From Micrococcales bacterium (lineage in GTDB: Bacteria > Actinomycetota > Actinomycetes > Actinomycetales > Dermatophilaceae): a stretch of DNA of 64,000 nucleotides. The position numbers and the translations under genes were made by a program. Location: contig JAJTBD010000008.1 of assembly GCA_021287075.1 (NCBI GenBank), positions 1-64,000 on the forward strand, read 5' to 3'. Shown here in pieces: positions 28,751-36,767 of this stretch (positions are counted from its first letter, which is position 1; every line of letters starts with the position of its first letter). The notes below the pieces were generated by a model that saw only the letters and a list, made by a program, of their open reading frames with translations, was not told where the DNA came from and made no database searches.

Positions 28751-30811
28751 TCACGGCGTCCTGTCGCGCAGGAGGCGCAGCACGAACAGTGCGGTCGCTG
28801 CGGAGGTCAGGACTGCTACCAACAGGTACGCGGTGAGTGCTGGCAGGTCGACGACGGTGATCCGGTTGGTCCGACCAGAGAACGCCACGAGGCATCCTGC
28901 GAGGAAGCCGAGGACTGCTCCGGAGGCTAGCGGGACCAGAGTGCTTGCGCGACTGATGCTGATGATCTCCACGGGACGCAGACCGGCGCGAATCATGGTG
29001 TATCGGTCGGTCCAGGTCAGCCTCATGACGCGGTCCCCGACCTCGCGGAGGACGGCCAGGCTCAGTGCCGCTGTGGTGACGAGCCAAGCAACGAGCAGCC
29101 ACTTGAAGTACAGCGGCGCGGCGAGGGTCGAGGGGGTCAGCTCCCGGATGTTCAGTGCGGGTGCGATCGGGGCGAGTGCTTGGTAGAGGGTGGAGTCGGC
29201 GAGCGGCTTGTCCTTGATGATGACTGCGGCTTCTGTGTCAACGGGGCCCGCTCGCTCGCTGGTCTGAATGCCACTCGACTCGAGAAGCGCGAGGGGTCTT
29301 CCCGACCTGATCGCTGAGCAGGCGCTGGCCCCCGACGGAGCGCAGTCGGCGAGGTTGACAGATGTCTGTCCATCGCTGTCGCGGTGGACGGGAAGGGCGG
29401 CTGCGTCCACTGAGGCCGCCGCGGCGATGACCTCGGACCACGTGGTGTTCTCTGCGCCGACCCAGTCGACGTAGGCGATGGATGCGTTCCGATTTGACGT
29501 CCCATCGAGTCGTCCATCGAGGAGGGTGCCGTAGACCGCGACACTGGAACAGCCCAGAAGAGTCAGGGCTCCCAGCAGCGCCGCGGGGCGTGCACTGTTC
29601 CTTGGGGAGAAGGTGAGCTGACGTCCTGCAAGCCAGAGGCGGGGTGCGCGGTGGCGGCTCATGGCGGCTCCCAAGAGCGCGGTCAGGAGCGGCGTCGCTA
29701 GCAGCACTCCGACGAATAGCACCATGGTTCCGATCCCGAGCAGGGTCCCGCTGAAGCGTCCCACCCAAGCCGAGACCACCATCAGAACGCCGGCGACGAG
29801 AGGCAGCAGCTCCCACCAATGCACCGATCGGGAGCCGCGACGACCGGTTGCACTCCGCACCATGCCCGAGGCCGCCGAGGCGAGACCGATCGCCACGAGC
29901 ACCACGGGGAGCGTGACGATCAACGGAAGGGCGAAGGTCCCCTGCTTGAGGACCGTGCCTACCATAGGCACTGTGGTCGTCCTGCTGACCGCGAACCACC
30001 AGGTAATGAAGGCCAGCACGGCCCCCGGAACCGCTAGCGACGCAGTCTCCAAGGCGAGCAGCCACCGGACCCTGTTTGTGGCTACACCGAGCCGCATCAG
30101 CGTTGCCGCGCGGGCCGTTCGCGTCGGTGACAGCGCGCGCCCCCCAAGGCCTAGGACGACCAGCGCGGGGATCAAAAGGAGGAGAACGACCCCGAACGGC
30201 GCAATGTCCCAGCCGATAAGCGGTGGCTGGGTAGTCCACCCGGTCGGCTCCGCGGGGCCCTGAGGACCGTACCCGCGGAAGGCCAACAGGGCCCCTTCCC
30301 GGCCCAGGGACTGTCCTTCACGGGGTCGGGCATAGATGAGGGGCTCGCTCATCGTCGCCAGCCCGTCGGCGCCGATCGCCGGTCCGCCACCGGCACCAGC
30401 TCGGGACGGGAGCATTCCCAGGCTGGATGCGTCGATGCCTTGAGAGAGCAGCCCGGGTGAAAGGACCATCTCACCCGGCCCTGGAAGCCGGTCGAGGCCA
30501 GGCGGGACAGTGGTGTACCCGGCGGCGGGCGGACGCTCGCCGGGCTCCAGCCATGTCACGGGCACTTGAGCCCCGTCGATGATGATGGCGCGAGCCCGAA
30601 CCACGAGGGCTGGCGACTCGTCCGGCGCGGCCCACACAGGGGAGCGGTGGCGCAAATCGGACTCGGACCGTGCTACGCCGGCCGTCACGCTCGCTGCAGT
30701 CAACAGCATGAGGGTGCCGAGGAAAAGGCTCGCGATGACGCTCAGCTGTCGCCATCGCGCCCGCGGGTCCGGGGAGTACGCCATTCGCACCGCGAGCCGC
30801 AACGTGATCAT
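28751..30811 (-). CDS. FtsX-like ABC transporter permease (transposon cargo)
   Basis: 686-residue membrane protein with about ten hydrophobic segments: one near residue 35 (LSVIASLFLGTLMLLTAASV), a roughly 170-residue extracytoplasmic region, a group from FGVVLLLLIPALVVLGLGG to LLGALTLLGCSSVAVYG, a second soluble region, and a C-terminal group ending LLVAVLTSAATALFVLRLL. This is the duplicated MacB/FtsX layout. The ATG at 30811 overlaps the ATPase stop by 4 bases. It should form a complex with that ATPase to export or extract the small secreted product encoded upstream, or to confer immunity to it. It resembles bacteriocin-associated permeases by size and layout only. No GTATGCCG motif occurs in it. 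Confidence 0.82.
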   Translation of the reverse strand: MITLRLAVRMAYSPDPRARWRQLSVIASLFLGTLMLLTAASVTAGVARSESDLRHRSPVWAAPDESPALVVRARAIIIDGAQVPVTWLEPGERPPAAGYTTVPPGLDRLPGPGEMVLSPGLLSQGIDASSLGMLPSRAGAGGGPAIGADGLATMSEPLIYARPREGQSLGREGALLAFRGYGPQGPAEPTGWTTQPPLIGWDIAPFGVVLLLLIPALVVLGLGGRALSPTRTARAATLMRLGVATNRVRWLLALETASLAVPGAVLAFITWWFAVSRTTTVPMVGTVLKQGTFALPLIVTLPVVLVAIGLASAASGMVRSATGRRGSRSVHWWELLPLVAGVLMVVSAWVGRFSGTLLGIGTMVLFVGVLLATPLLTALLGAAMSRHRAPRLWLAGRQLTFSPRNSARPAALLGALTLLGCSSVAVYGTLLDGRLDGTSNRNASIAYVDWVGAENTTWSEVIAAAASVDAAALPVHRDSDGQTSVNLADCAPSGASACSAIRSGRPLALLESSGIQTSERAGPVDTEAAVIIKDKPLADSTLYQALAPIAPALNIRELTPSTLAAPLYFKWLLVAWLVTTAALSLAVLREVGDRVMRLTWTDRYTMIRAGLRPVEIISISRASTLVPLASGAVLGFLAGCLVAFSGRTNRITVVDLPALTAYLLVAVLTSAATALFVLRLLRDRTP

Positions 30812-31497
30812 GCTGTTGGCTGTCCGATCACGGCCGTGTCGAGGATGTGCGTTCGGTCGCACACCGAGGCAACCTCCGGGTCGTGGGTGGCCATGACGAG
30901 TGTGGCGCCTCGTCGGCGCACGGAGGCGACCAGGGTCTCGACGACCTCGTCGGCGCGCTGACGATCCAGGGATGCCGTCGGTTCGTCGGCGATGACGAAC
31001 GTGGCACTAGGGCGCCCCAATGCGCGGGCAATCGCGACCCGCTGTCGTTCACCGCCCGACAGCTCGGCCGGCTTGCGTCGCCCCAACCCCTCGAGCCCCA
31101 CCGACGCCAAGGCGTTGTCGGCTTCGGCGAGGGCTTGGGCACGACGGACTCCGTCGAGGATCATCAGCAGTCCTACGTTCTCGCGAGCATTCAGCTCGGG
31201 GAGGAGGTCCCCGTCCTGGAACACCAATCCCAGTGCTCTGCGACGCTGCTCGGCCCGCTCGGCCGGCGAGGCTGACCCGAGATCCATGCCGAGGACTTCG
31301 ACGGCACCGGAGCTCGCTTGGACCGTACCGGCCAGGAGACCAAGAAGAGTGCTCTTGCCGGATCCAGAAGGGCCCATGAGGGCGAGCACCTCACCCGGCG
31401 AGACGTCGAGGCTGGTTCGGGGCAACGCGCGGGTTGCCCCGAACCAGACCTCCGCTTCTCGCAGAGAAGCAGCGAACGTCACTTCGGGTAGACCCAT
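30808..31497 (-). CDS. ABC transporter ATPase, MacB/LolD type (transposon cargo)
   Basis: 229-residue ATPase. Walker A GPSGSGKSTLL, Q-loop GLVFQDGDLLPELNARENV, signature LSGGERQRVAIARAL, Walker B FVIADEPTASLD and H-loop MATHDPEVA are all intact. Length and the ENV motif put it with the LolD/MacB ATPases that pair with FtsX-like permeases. The ATG at 31497 lies inside the 3' end of the secreted-protein gene (19-base overlap), so the three genes form one operon. Confidence 0.9.
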   Translation of the reverse strand: MGLPEVTFAASLREAEVWFGATRALPRTSLDVSPGEVLALMGPSGSGKSTLLGLLAGTVQASSGAVEVLGMDLGSASPAERAEQRRRALGLVFQDGDLLPELNARENVGLLMILDGVRRAQALAEADNALASVGLEGLGRRKPAELSGGERQRVAIARALGRPSATFVIADEPTASLDRQRADEVVETLVASVRRRGATLVMATHDPEVASVCDRTHILDTAVIGQPTA

Positions 31498-31838
31498 GCG
31501 CCGTAGTCGTCGGCGGAGACCGGGATGACCTCGACCACCCGGTGCTTGTAGACCAGGCGGCTCGTGGACACCGAGTTGGAGTTGTTGCATCCGATGTAGT
31601 TGTCGAAGCTGTTCGTGGTACTGGATCCGGTCAGGACGTAGTCGGATCGGACTCCGTGGCCGTCGCACTCACCGTCGCGGAGGGTGATCTTCTTGCCGGT
31701 CGAGTCGTTCTGTGAGTAGTCCGATCCGCTCCTGCTCGTCTCCACCGAGACGGCCATGGCGGAGGGAACAGCCATAGCCATCAGCCCCACGCCAGCGCAC
31801 ACGGCCATCAGCCCGCGAGAAACCTTTGCCTTCTTCAT
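31479..31838 (-). CDS. Small secreted protein of unknown function (transposon cargo)
   Basis: 119 residues. A Sec signal peptide is clear: MKKAKVSRGLMAVCAGVGLM then AMAVPSAMA with an AxA cleavage site near residue 29. The mature part, about 90 residues, is rich in Ser, Asp, Asn and Tyr, with two Cys (GECDGHG and IGCNNS) about 30 residues apart that could form a disulphide, and ends DDYGAWVYPK. A near-perfect AAGGGGGATC ribosome site precedes the ATG. It is the first gene of an operon with an ATPase and an FtsX-like permease, an arrangement seen for secreted bacteriocins. I could not match it to lactococcin 972 or another named family. The 226 bases upstream of it, to istB, hold no other gene. 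Confidence 0.8.
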   Translation of the reverse strand: MKKAKVSRGLMAVCAGVGLMAMAVPSAMAVSVETSRSGSDYSQNDSTGKKITLRDGECDGHGVRSDYVLTGSSTTNSFDNYIGCNNSNSVSTSRLVYKHRVVEVIPVSADDYGAWVYPK

Positions 31839-32064
31839 GATCCCCCTTCCAACCCCGATGTGGTCGATCGTTTGATCGGCCTGCTGCGAACCCTAGAGTC
31901 GAAGTACCGGCTCGGCAACCGGTGGGGCGAAGATCCTCAGAAGTTCGGCACGTCGTCGTTCTGTTGGAACCGCGAGGCCGCTCTCGGAGCGCCCTGTTAT
32001 GGGGCGTCCGTGACGACCCGGCGGATAGGAACCTGTGCCTCAAGGAGTCGTTCGAAGGCTCTCA

Positions 32065-32841
32065 CTACTCTCGCGCGCTACGGCTGTGTGCGAGGCGGTA
32101 GGAGTCGGTGCCGGTTTCGATGATGGTGCCGCCGTAGGTGATTCGGTCGACGATCGCGGCGCAGAGGCGGGGGTCGGTGAAGGTCTTGGTCCAGCCGGAG
32201 AAGGACTCGTTGGAGGCGATCGCCACGGAGTTCTTCTCTTCGCGTTCGGTCAGGACCTGGAAGAGCATCTCGGCGCCGCGGCGGTCGAGCACCATGTAGC
32301 CGAGCTCGTCGATCATCAGCAGGTCCACCCGGCCGTAGCGGGCGATGGTCTTGGTCAGGACCATCTCGTCGGCGGCTTCGACGAGCTCGTTGACGAGCTT
32401 GGTGGCCAGGGTGTACTTGACCCGGTAGCCGGCCATCGCGGCCTCGGTGCCGAGGGCGATCAGCAGGTGGGACTTGCCGGTGCCGGAGTCCCCGATCAGG
32501 CAGAGGGGTTCGCCGCGTTTGACCCATTCGCTGGTGGCCAGTGTGTGGATGGTGGCCGGGTCGATGTTGGGGTTGGCCTCGAAGTCGAACCCGCGCAGGG
32601 ACTTCTCCCGTGGGAATGCCGCGGCCTTGATCCGGCGTTCGGAGCGGCGCCGGGCCCGGTCGTCGCACTCGGCCAGCAGCAGCTCGGCCAGGAACGCCCG
32701 GTAGGACATCTGGTCTCGCAGTGCCTGTTCGGCCAGGTCGGGGAAGCGTGCCCGGATGGTGGGGAGCCGAAGCATCCGGCAGGCCTGGTCAACAGCGGTG
32801 TCGGCGGCCTGCTCACTCATCGTGCGGCGGCGTGCGCTCAT
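32065..32841 (-). CDS. istB: IS21 family helper ATPase IstB
   Basis: 258-residue AAA+ ATPase that helps the IS21 transposase choose and assemble on target DNA. Walker A GDSGTGKSHLL, Walker B DLLMIDELGY and the sensor region SVAIASNESFSGW are intact. Start overlaps the istA stop by 4 bases, the standard istAB coupling. Length is normal, so it is probably functional. Confidence 0.95.
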   Translation of the reverse strand: MSARRRTMSEQAADTAVDQACRMLRLPTIRARFPDLAEQALRDQMSYRAFLAELLLAECDDRARRRSERRIKAAAFPREKSLRGFDFEANPNIDPATIHTLATSEWVKRGEPLCLIGDSGTGKSHLLIALGTEAAMAGYRVKYTLATKLVNELVEAADEMVLTKTIARYGRVDLLMIDELGYMVLDRRGAEMLFQVLTEREEKNSVAIASNESFSGWTKTFTDPRLCAAIVDRITYGGTIIETGTDSYRLAHSRSARE

Positions 32842-34472
32842 GGTCTCCTCCGGGGAGCGGGTCGGGCCAGCCGCAGCAGCTGGTCGTAGGCGGCGACCGA
32901 GGGCAGCGGCCTCGGGTCAGGTGGCAGGCGGGCCAGCCGCCGTTGGGTCAGCGAAGCGACAATGGGCGCCTGGGTGAGCGTGTCGTGCAGGTCCGGCGCG
33001 GGCGGTCCGGCCCGCTCGGTGTCGGCGGCCTTGCGGGCCTCCAGGGCGACCGCGTCCGCGGTCCACGCCCCGACCTTCAAGGCGATCGCGAGGCCGGCCA
33101 CGACCTGCTCCTGCGGCATGTGCCGATGCAGCAGGAGCACCTCGATCAGCGCCCGGGTGCCGGCGGTGTCACCGTGGGCCTTGCACGCCCCGGCCCACCA
33201 CGCGTCGTGGACAGGGGTGAACTGCCCGGCCGCGCGGGCCTGCTCCAAGGCGGTGGCCCCGGGCAGCGCCCCGGGTTTGCGGATCAAGGTCTCCAGGTAA
33301 TGGTCCAGGTCCAGACGGGTCCCGCCCTTGGTGAGCATCCGTTCGTGCCGGGCGACCTCGACCCGCCCGTCGAAGACCACCAAATGCGAGGCGTGCAGCA
33401 GGACCGCGACCTGCCGTCCGATCAGCCGGGCCGGGACTGAGTACCGGTTGGTGCGCACGGTGACTTGCCCGTACCGGTCGACCCGGGGATGGAACCAGCG
33501 GCCGGTCTCGTAGTGCTCCACGGGCAGCGGCTTGAGCGATGCCGCCTCCACGGCGAAGAGTTCACCGACGGTGCGTGGCCGGTCCCCGATCCGCCGCTTG
33601 TCGTCGGCGGTGTCCCACGCGTCGACCCGTGCGTTCAGCTCATCCAAAGTGGCCACGTCGGGGACGGGGACCAGGTGGTTGCGGCGGAAGCGGCCGATGT
33701 CGCCCTCGACCCCGCCCTTCTCGTGAGCGCCGCCCAAGCCGGGCTGGCAGTAGAACGCCTCCAGCCCGTAGTGCGAGCGGAACGCGACCCACCGGTCGGT
33801 CTCGACCCGCTGCCGGCTGAAGCCCAGCACCCGAGCCACCGCGGCCTTGAGGTTGTCGTAGCGGACCTTCCCGCTCGGCGCGCCACCGAGCGCGTGCAGG
33901 GCGTGCACGTGCCCTTCCAGGAACGCCTCCTGCCCGCCCGTGGCGAAGACCCGGTGCACCGCCTTGCCCGAGTACGAGAGCCGGAACGAGAACAGCTGCA
34001 GCACGACCAACTCCCCGGCCAGGCGCACCGTGACGTCTCCGAAGTCGACCTCGGCCTCCGCTCCCGGCAGGTGTGACTGTGGGACGAACGCCTCGGTCGG
34101 TGCCCGGCCCTCCTCGACCCGGATCTCTGGGCGGCGCCGGGCGACGTAGGCGCGGACCACCGCGTAGGACACGTTCCTCATGTCCTGCTCCTCGACGAGA
34201 CGGTCGAAGATCCGCTTAATCGTGTGCCGCTGCTTACGTGGTGCATCCAAGTCTTCACGTAGCCACTGGTCGATGGTCGGCTTGAACCGATCGAGCTTCG
34301 ATGGCCGCGCCAGTGGCTTCTTCCGCTGGGCCGGCCACGCCGACGCTTCGGCCGCGAGCACCGTCTTGCGACCCACGCCGTGCTTGGCCTGGATGGCTCG
34401 CTGGGATAGCCCGGCCCGCGAATCCCGACGGATCGCGGCATACAGCTCAACCTTGGAGGTCGTGGCCGCCAT
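32838..34472 (-). CDS. istA: IS21 family transposase IstA
   Basis: 544 residues. N-terminal helix-turn-helix SKVELYAAIRRDSRAGLSQRAIQAKHGVGRKTV; DDE catalytic core with Asp in AEVDFGDV, Asp in VRYDNLKAAV and Glu in EKGGVEGDIGRFRRN. GGAAGGTG directly before the ATG at 34472 supports this start; an in-frame start at 34595 would run through the terminal repeats. The gene is full length. Its outer end faces the right inverted repeat about 90 bases away, as usual for IS21. Confidence 0.95.
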   Translation of the reverse strand: MAATTSKVELYAAIRRDSRAGLSQRAIQAKHGVGRKTVLAAEASAWPAQRKKPLARPSKLDRFKPTIDQWLREDLDAPRKQRHTIKRIFDRLVEEQDMRNVSYAVVRAYVARRRPEIRVEEGRAPTEAFVPQSHLPGAEAEVDFGDVTVRLAGELVVLQLFSFRLSYSGKAVHRVFATGGQEAFLEGHVHALHALGGAPSGKVRYDNLKAAVARVLGFSRQRVETDRWVAFRSHYGLEAFYCQPGLGGAHEKGGVEGDIGRFRRNHLVPVPDVATLDELNARVDAWDTADDKRRIGDRPRTVGELFAVEAASLKPLPVEHYETGRWFHPRVDRYGQVTVRTNRYSVPARLIGRQVAVLLHASHLVVFDGRVEVARHERMLTKGGTRLDLDHYLETLIRKPGALPGATALEQARAAGQFTPVHDAWWAGACKAHGDTAGTRALIEVLLLHRHMPQEQVVAGLAIALKVGAWTADAVALEARKAADTERAGPPAPDLHDTLTQAPIVASLTQRRLARLPPDPRPLPSVAAYDQLLRLARPAPRRRP

Positions 34473-34561
34473 CACCTTCCTTCCGAAGCACACCGAGCGT
34501 CCCACCGCAAGACCCCGACCGCAATCAAATCTCGCGCACACAACCCCCGCGCCTCCCCGGG

Positions 34562-34611
34562 GTGCGGTCAGATCTCGCGAACATTCGCGGTCCAATCACA
34601 CGCACGAAGCC
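34562..34611 (-). repeat. Right terminal inverted repeat of the IS21-like element
   Basis: Complement aligns to 28609-28658. It contains TTGGACCGCG and GAGATCTGACCGC; the related inner repeat GCGAGATTTGATTGCGGT is on the complement of 34518-34535. Confidence 0.75.
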
Positions 34612-35030
34612 ACCGTCACGTGCCCCTCTCCGTCACTGGCCGCTCTGCCTATGGGATCCGGGGCACGGCTGACCTCGACGAGGTGTGGCAGGAGATCACC
34701 GCGGCCCAGATCTACTTCGCCCGGGAGTGGGGGCACCAGACGAGGTTCATGCGTCCCGGGACCGCCTTCACCGACGACGTCTCGGCGCGGTTGGCCCGCT
34801 GGCTCGGCCAGCCGGTCGTCGGCTTCACGGTCAACGGCGACGGAGGCGCGACCCTCGACGCCGCGATGGTCCAGGCCGAGGTCTCGCGCGCCCGGCCGGG
34901 CGACATCGTCATCGGCCACATGAACAACCCCCGCGGAGACACCGCCCTCGGGCTGGCCCGCGCCATCCGCGCGATGCGCGCCGAGGGATTGGTCTTCCGA
35001 CAGCTGCGCGAGCTGATCCCGGTGTCCTAA
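34612..35030 (+). pseudogene. Polysaccharide deacetylase, 3' part
   Basis: Resumes in the second half of the His motif as (D)RHVPLSVTGRSAYGIRGTADL and runs to a stop at 35030. It contains the conserved arginine region RFMRPGTAFTDD and the C-terminal motif GDIVIGHMNNPRGDT, typical of actinobacterial NodB-type deacetylases. Sequence style matches the 5' part at 28174-28608, which shows these were one gene. Nothing suggests the 3' part is translated on its own. Confidence 0.85.
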
Positions 35031-35191
35031 CGGGGACATTGACGCTCTGTAATGCCAATGAGCGAACGTGGTCCGCACCTTGGAGAGATTCGTTCCATCC
35101 GCGCAGACGCAAGCGCGTGTGTTCACGCGGGAACCGGGCCTGCTCGGAAAGTGCATGGTGTGCCGGGGGTGACGTGGGTCAGACTGCTGGG

Positions 35192-36025
35192 GTGATCACC
35201 GACGAGCGCCTGCAGCAGATGGCCGACGCACTTGCAGGCGTCCCAGGGGTCGTAGCGGTGGTCCTGGGAGGCAGCCGGGCACGAGGCACTCACCACGCCG
35301 GTTCGGATGTCGATCTCGGGCTGTACTACCGCGCGGACGATCTCGACCCGGACGCTCTGGCGCGCACGAGTGAGGCCTTCAGTGACAACGGGCGAGTCGA
35401 CATCGTCGCCCCCGGCGGGTGGGGACCCTGGGTGAACGGCGGTGGGTGGCTCACCGCCAACGACACAGCCGTGGACTGGATCCTGCGCGACCTTGACCGG
35501 GTGCAGGAGCAGTGCCGCCGGGCCGTCGCGGGCGAGTACGCGTTCCACGCCCAACCGGGGCACCCGCTGGGCTTCCTCGACGTCAGCTACGCCGGTGAGG
35601 TCGCCACGAGCGTCCCGCTCGCCGACCCGCACGGCATCATCGCCGGGCTGCGTTCCATCCTTCACCCGTACCCGGTCGCGCTGCGCGCTGCCATGATGGC
35701 GAACTTGTGGCAGGCCGGGTTCCTCATCGATGCCGCCCACAAGGGACTCCCCAAGAACGACGCGGCGTACGTCATGCTCTGCTGCTCGACCGCGCTGATG
35801 GTGTGTGCGCACGCGTGGCACGCCGCGGCCGGGTCGTGGCCTACCAATGAGAAGGGTCTGGTCGTCGACGTCGCGGGGCTCGACATCGACACCCACAACT
35901 TCGCTCAGACAGCCAACGCGGTTCTCAACCCCGGGGAGTACGGCGGTGACGATCTGGCTGACGTGATCGCCACCGTGGCCGAGCTCGTCGAGGGCACTCG
36001 CAGCGCACTCAAGCCAAACCCCTGA
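35192..36025 (+). CDS. Nucleotidyltransferase-domain protein
   Basis: 277 residues. N-terminal minimal nucleotidyltransferase motif VLGGSRARGTHHAGSDVDLGLYY has the Gly-Ser and the two metal-binding Asp; a third carboxylate candidate is in GRVDIVAPGGWG. The C-terminal 150 residues are helical. Similar proteins include aminoglycoside nucleotidyltransferase-like and HepT/MNT-like enzymes; substrate unknown. GTG at 35192 is chosen, with an in-frame ATG at 35219 as alternative. The 161 bases between the deacetylase stop and this start hold nothing I recognise. It lies in the motif-free accessory region. Confidence 0.8.
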   Translation: MITDERLQQMADALAGVPGVVAVVLGGSRARGTHHAGSDVDLGLYYRADDLDPDALARTSEAFSDNGRVDIVAPGGWGPWVNGGGWLTANDTAVDWILRDLDRVQEQCRRAVAGEYAFHAQPGHPLGFLDVSYAGEVATSVPLADPHGIIAGLRSILHPYPVALRAAMMANLWQAGFLIDAAHKGLPKNDAAYVMLCCSTALMVCAHAWHAAAGSWPTNEKGLVVDVAGLDIDTHNFAQTANAVLNPGEYGGDDLADVIATVAELVEGTRSALKPNP

Positions 36026-36066
36026 GCACGCGCGCTCATGCCGCGCTGTGTGCTCCGCTGAGCGCT

Positions 36067-36177
36067 TCAGGCGATCGCTTCGAAGTGCAGCCGCAGGCCG
36101 AGGGCATGTGCGACCTTCACGACGGTGGTCAGCGAGGGGTTGCCGTACGCGGAGAGCGCCCTCGTCATCCACGCCAT
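36067..36177 (-). pseudogene. Antitoxin C-terminal remnant (XRE/HigA-like)
   Basis: Reads MTRALSAYGNPSLTTVVKV then AHALGLRLHFEAIA and a stop, which fits the second half of a small helix-turn-helix antitoxin of the addiction-module type. The N-terminal half is missing. The opposite strand of its 5' part carries another relic (see next entry). Assignment is by sequence style only. Confidence 0.45.
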
Positions 36178-36214
36178 GCCAGCCCGCAAGCAATACCTCG
36201 ACCTCCTGCCCTAG
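36161..36214 (+). pseudogene. Possible toxin C-terminal relic
   Basis: The frame LVIHAMPARKQYLDLLP followed by TAG resembles the end of small RNase-like toxins. It overlaps the antitoxin remnant in opposite orientation, so at least one is chance or the two were joined by a deletion. Weak evidence. Confidence 0.3.
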
Positions 36215-36272
36215 CCAGTCGGGACGTCACACTGATCTGCCTCTCCGGGGGTCTGCTGGTCCGTCGGCACGC

Positions 36273-36767
36273 TCAAGTGAGGTCGATATGCATGGAGAAG
36301 TTGGGGACGGCGACGCCACGGATCACGCTGTCGGGGTTGGCTCGATCCACGACGAATCCGAACTGTTCAAAGGCTGGCCGAGCTGCGCGGCTGGCCCTGG
36401 TCGTCACCGCGGTGTGCCCCCGTCCGCGTGCATAGGCAAGCACTTCCCCCACGAGGAGGCGAGCGACCCCTTGGCCGCCCGCCGACGGGGCGACGAAAAG
36501 CATGTCGAGCTCCGCGTCATCCGTTAGGTCGCAGAAACCGATCACGTCCCCGTCCAGCTCGGCCACCACGGTCCACGCCCGTTCGCGTGCTCGTCCCCAC
36601 GCCGTCTCGTCGTACTCCGTCGGGCACCAGGCCTCGATCTGGACAGGAGAGTAGTGCTTTGCCGCCGTGCCACGGATCGCTTCCTGGAACACGCGGCGAG
36701 TGGGCTGCGCGTCAGCGGGCTCATACGACCGAACGTGGACCGTCACGGCCTCAGAATCGCACAGCAC
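36273..36767 (-). CDS. GNAT family N-acetyltransferase
   Basis: 164 residues. Acetyl-CoA binding motif is in FVAPSAGGQGVARLLVGEVLAYARGRG; the preceding strands AWTVVAELDGDVIGFCDLTDDAELDML are typical GNAT. C-terminal FEQFGFVVDRAN is motif B-like. Either GTG 36767 or GTG 36746 (MTVHVRSYEPAD) may be the start; the second gives the family-like beginning. Substrate unknown. It overlaps the frameshifted tail of the MFS gene. Confidence 0.85.
   Translation of the reverse strand: MLCDSEAVTVHVRSYEPADAQPTRRVFQEAIRGTAAKHYSPVQIEAWCPTEYDETAWGRARERAWTVVAELDGDVIGFCDLTDDAELDMLFVAPSAGGQGVARLLVGEVLAYARGRGHTAVTTRASRAARPAFEQFGFVVDRANPDSVIRGVAVPNFSMHIDLT

Larger units (their letters stand above)
28609..34611. 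mobile_element. IS21-like transposon (about 6.0 kb) with ABC-transporter cargo
   Basis: Both borders align without gaps as imperfect inverted repeats over about 50 bases (GGCTCTGTTCGTGTGA... at left; GGCTTCGTGCGTGTGA... on the complement at right). Subterminal copies of GCGAGATTTGAYYGCRGT lie at 28688-28705 and, inverted, at 34518-34535, with a relative at 34563-34578; multiple terminal repeats are usual for IS21. Inside are istA and istB at the right and three passenger genes at the left. No second inner IS end was found beside istB. Flanks show ACCGCCAT and ACCGTCAC, a possible 8-base target duplication with two differences. The exact ends could move a few bases; IS21 elements commonly end in TG/CA. 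Confidence 0.78.

Noticed and set aside
31479-31838. Secreted protein as a lactococcin 972 family bacteriocin
   Set aside because: Operon layout fits but the mature sequence lacks the Trp/Tyr-Gly and SNYxH-type motifs of that family.
31839-32064. Possible inner IS21 end separating istAB from the cargo
   Set aside because: No copy of the CGTGTGA...GACCGCG terminal repeat or of GCGAGATTTGA was seen downstream of istB, so the cargo appears to be inside one element.
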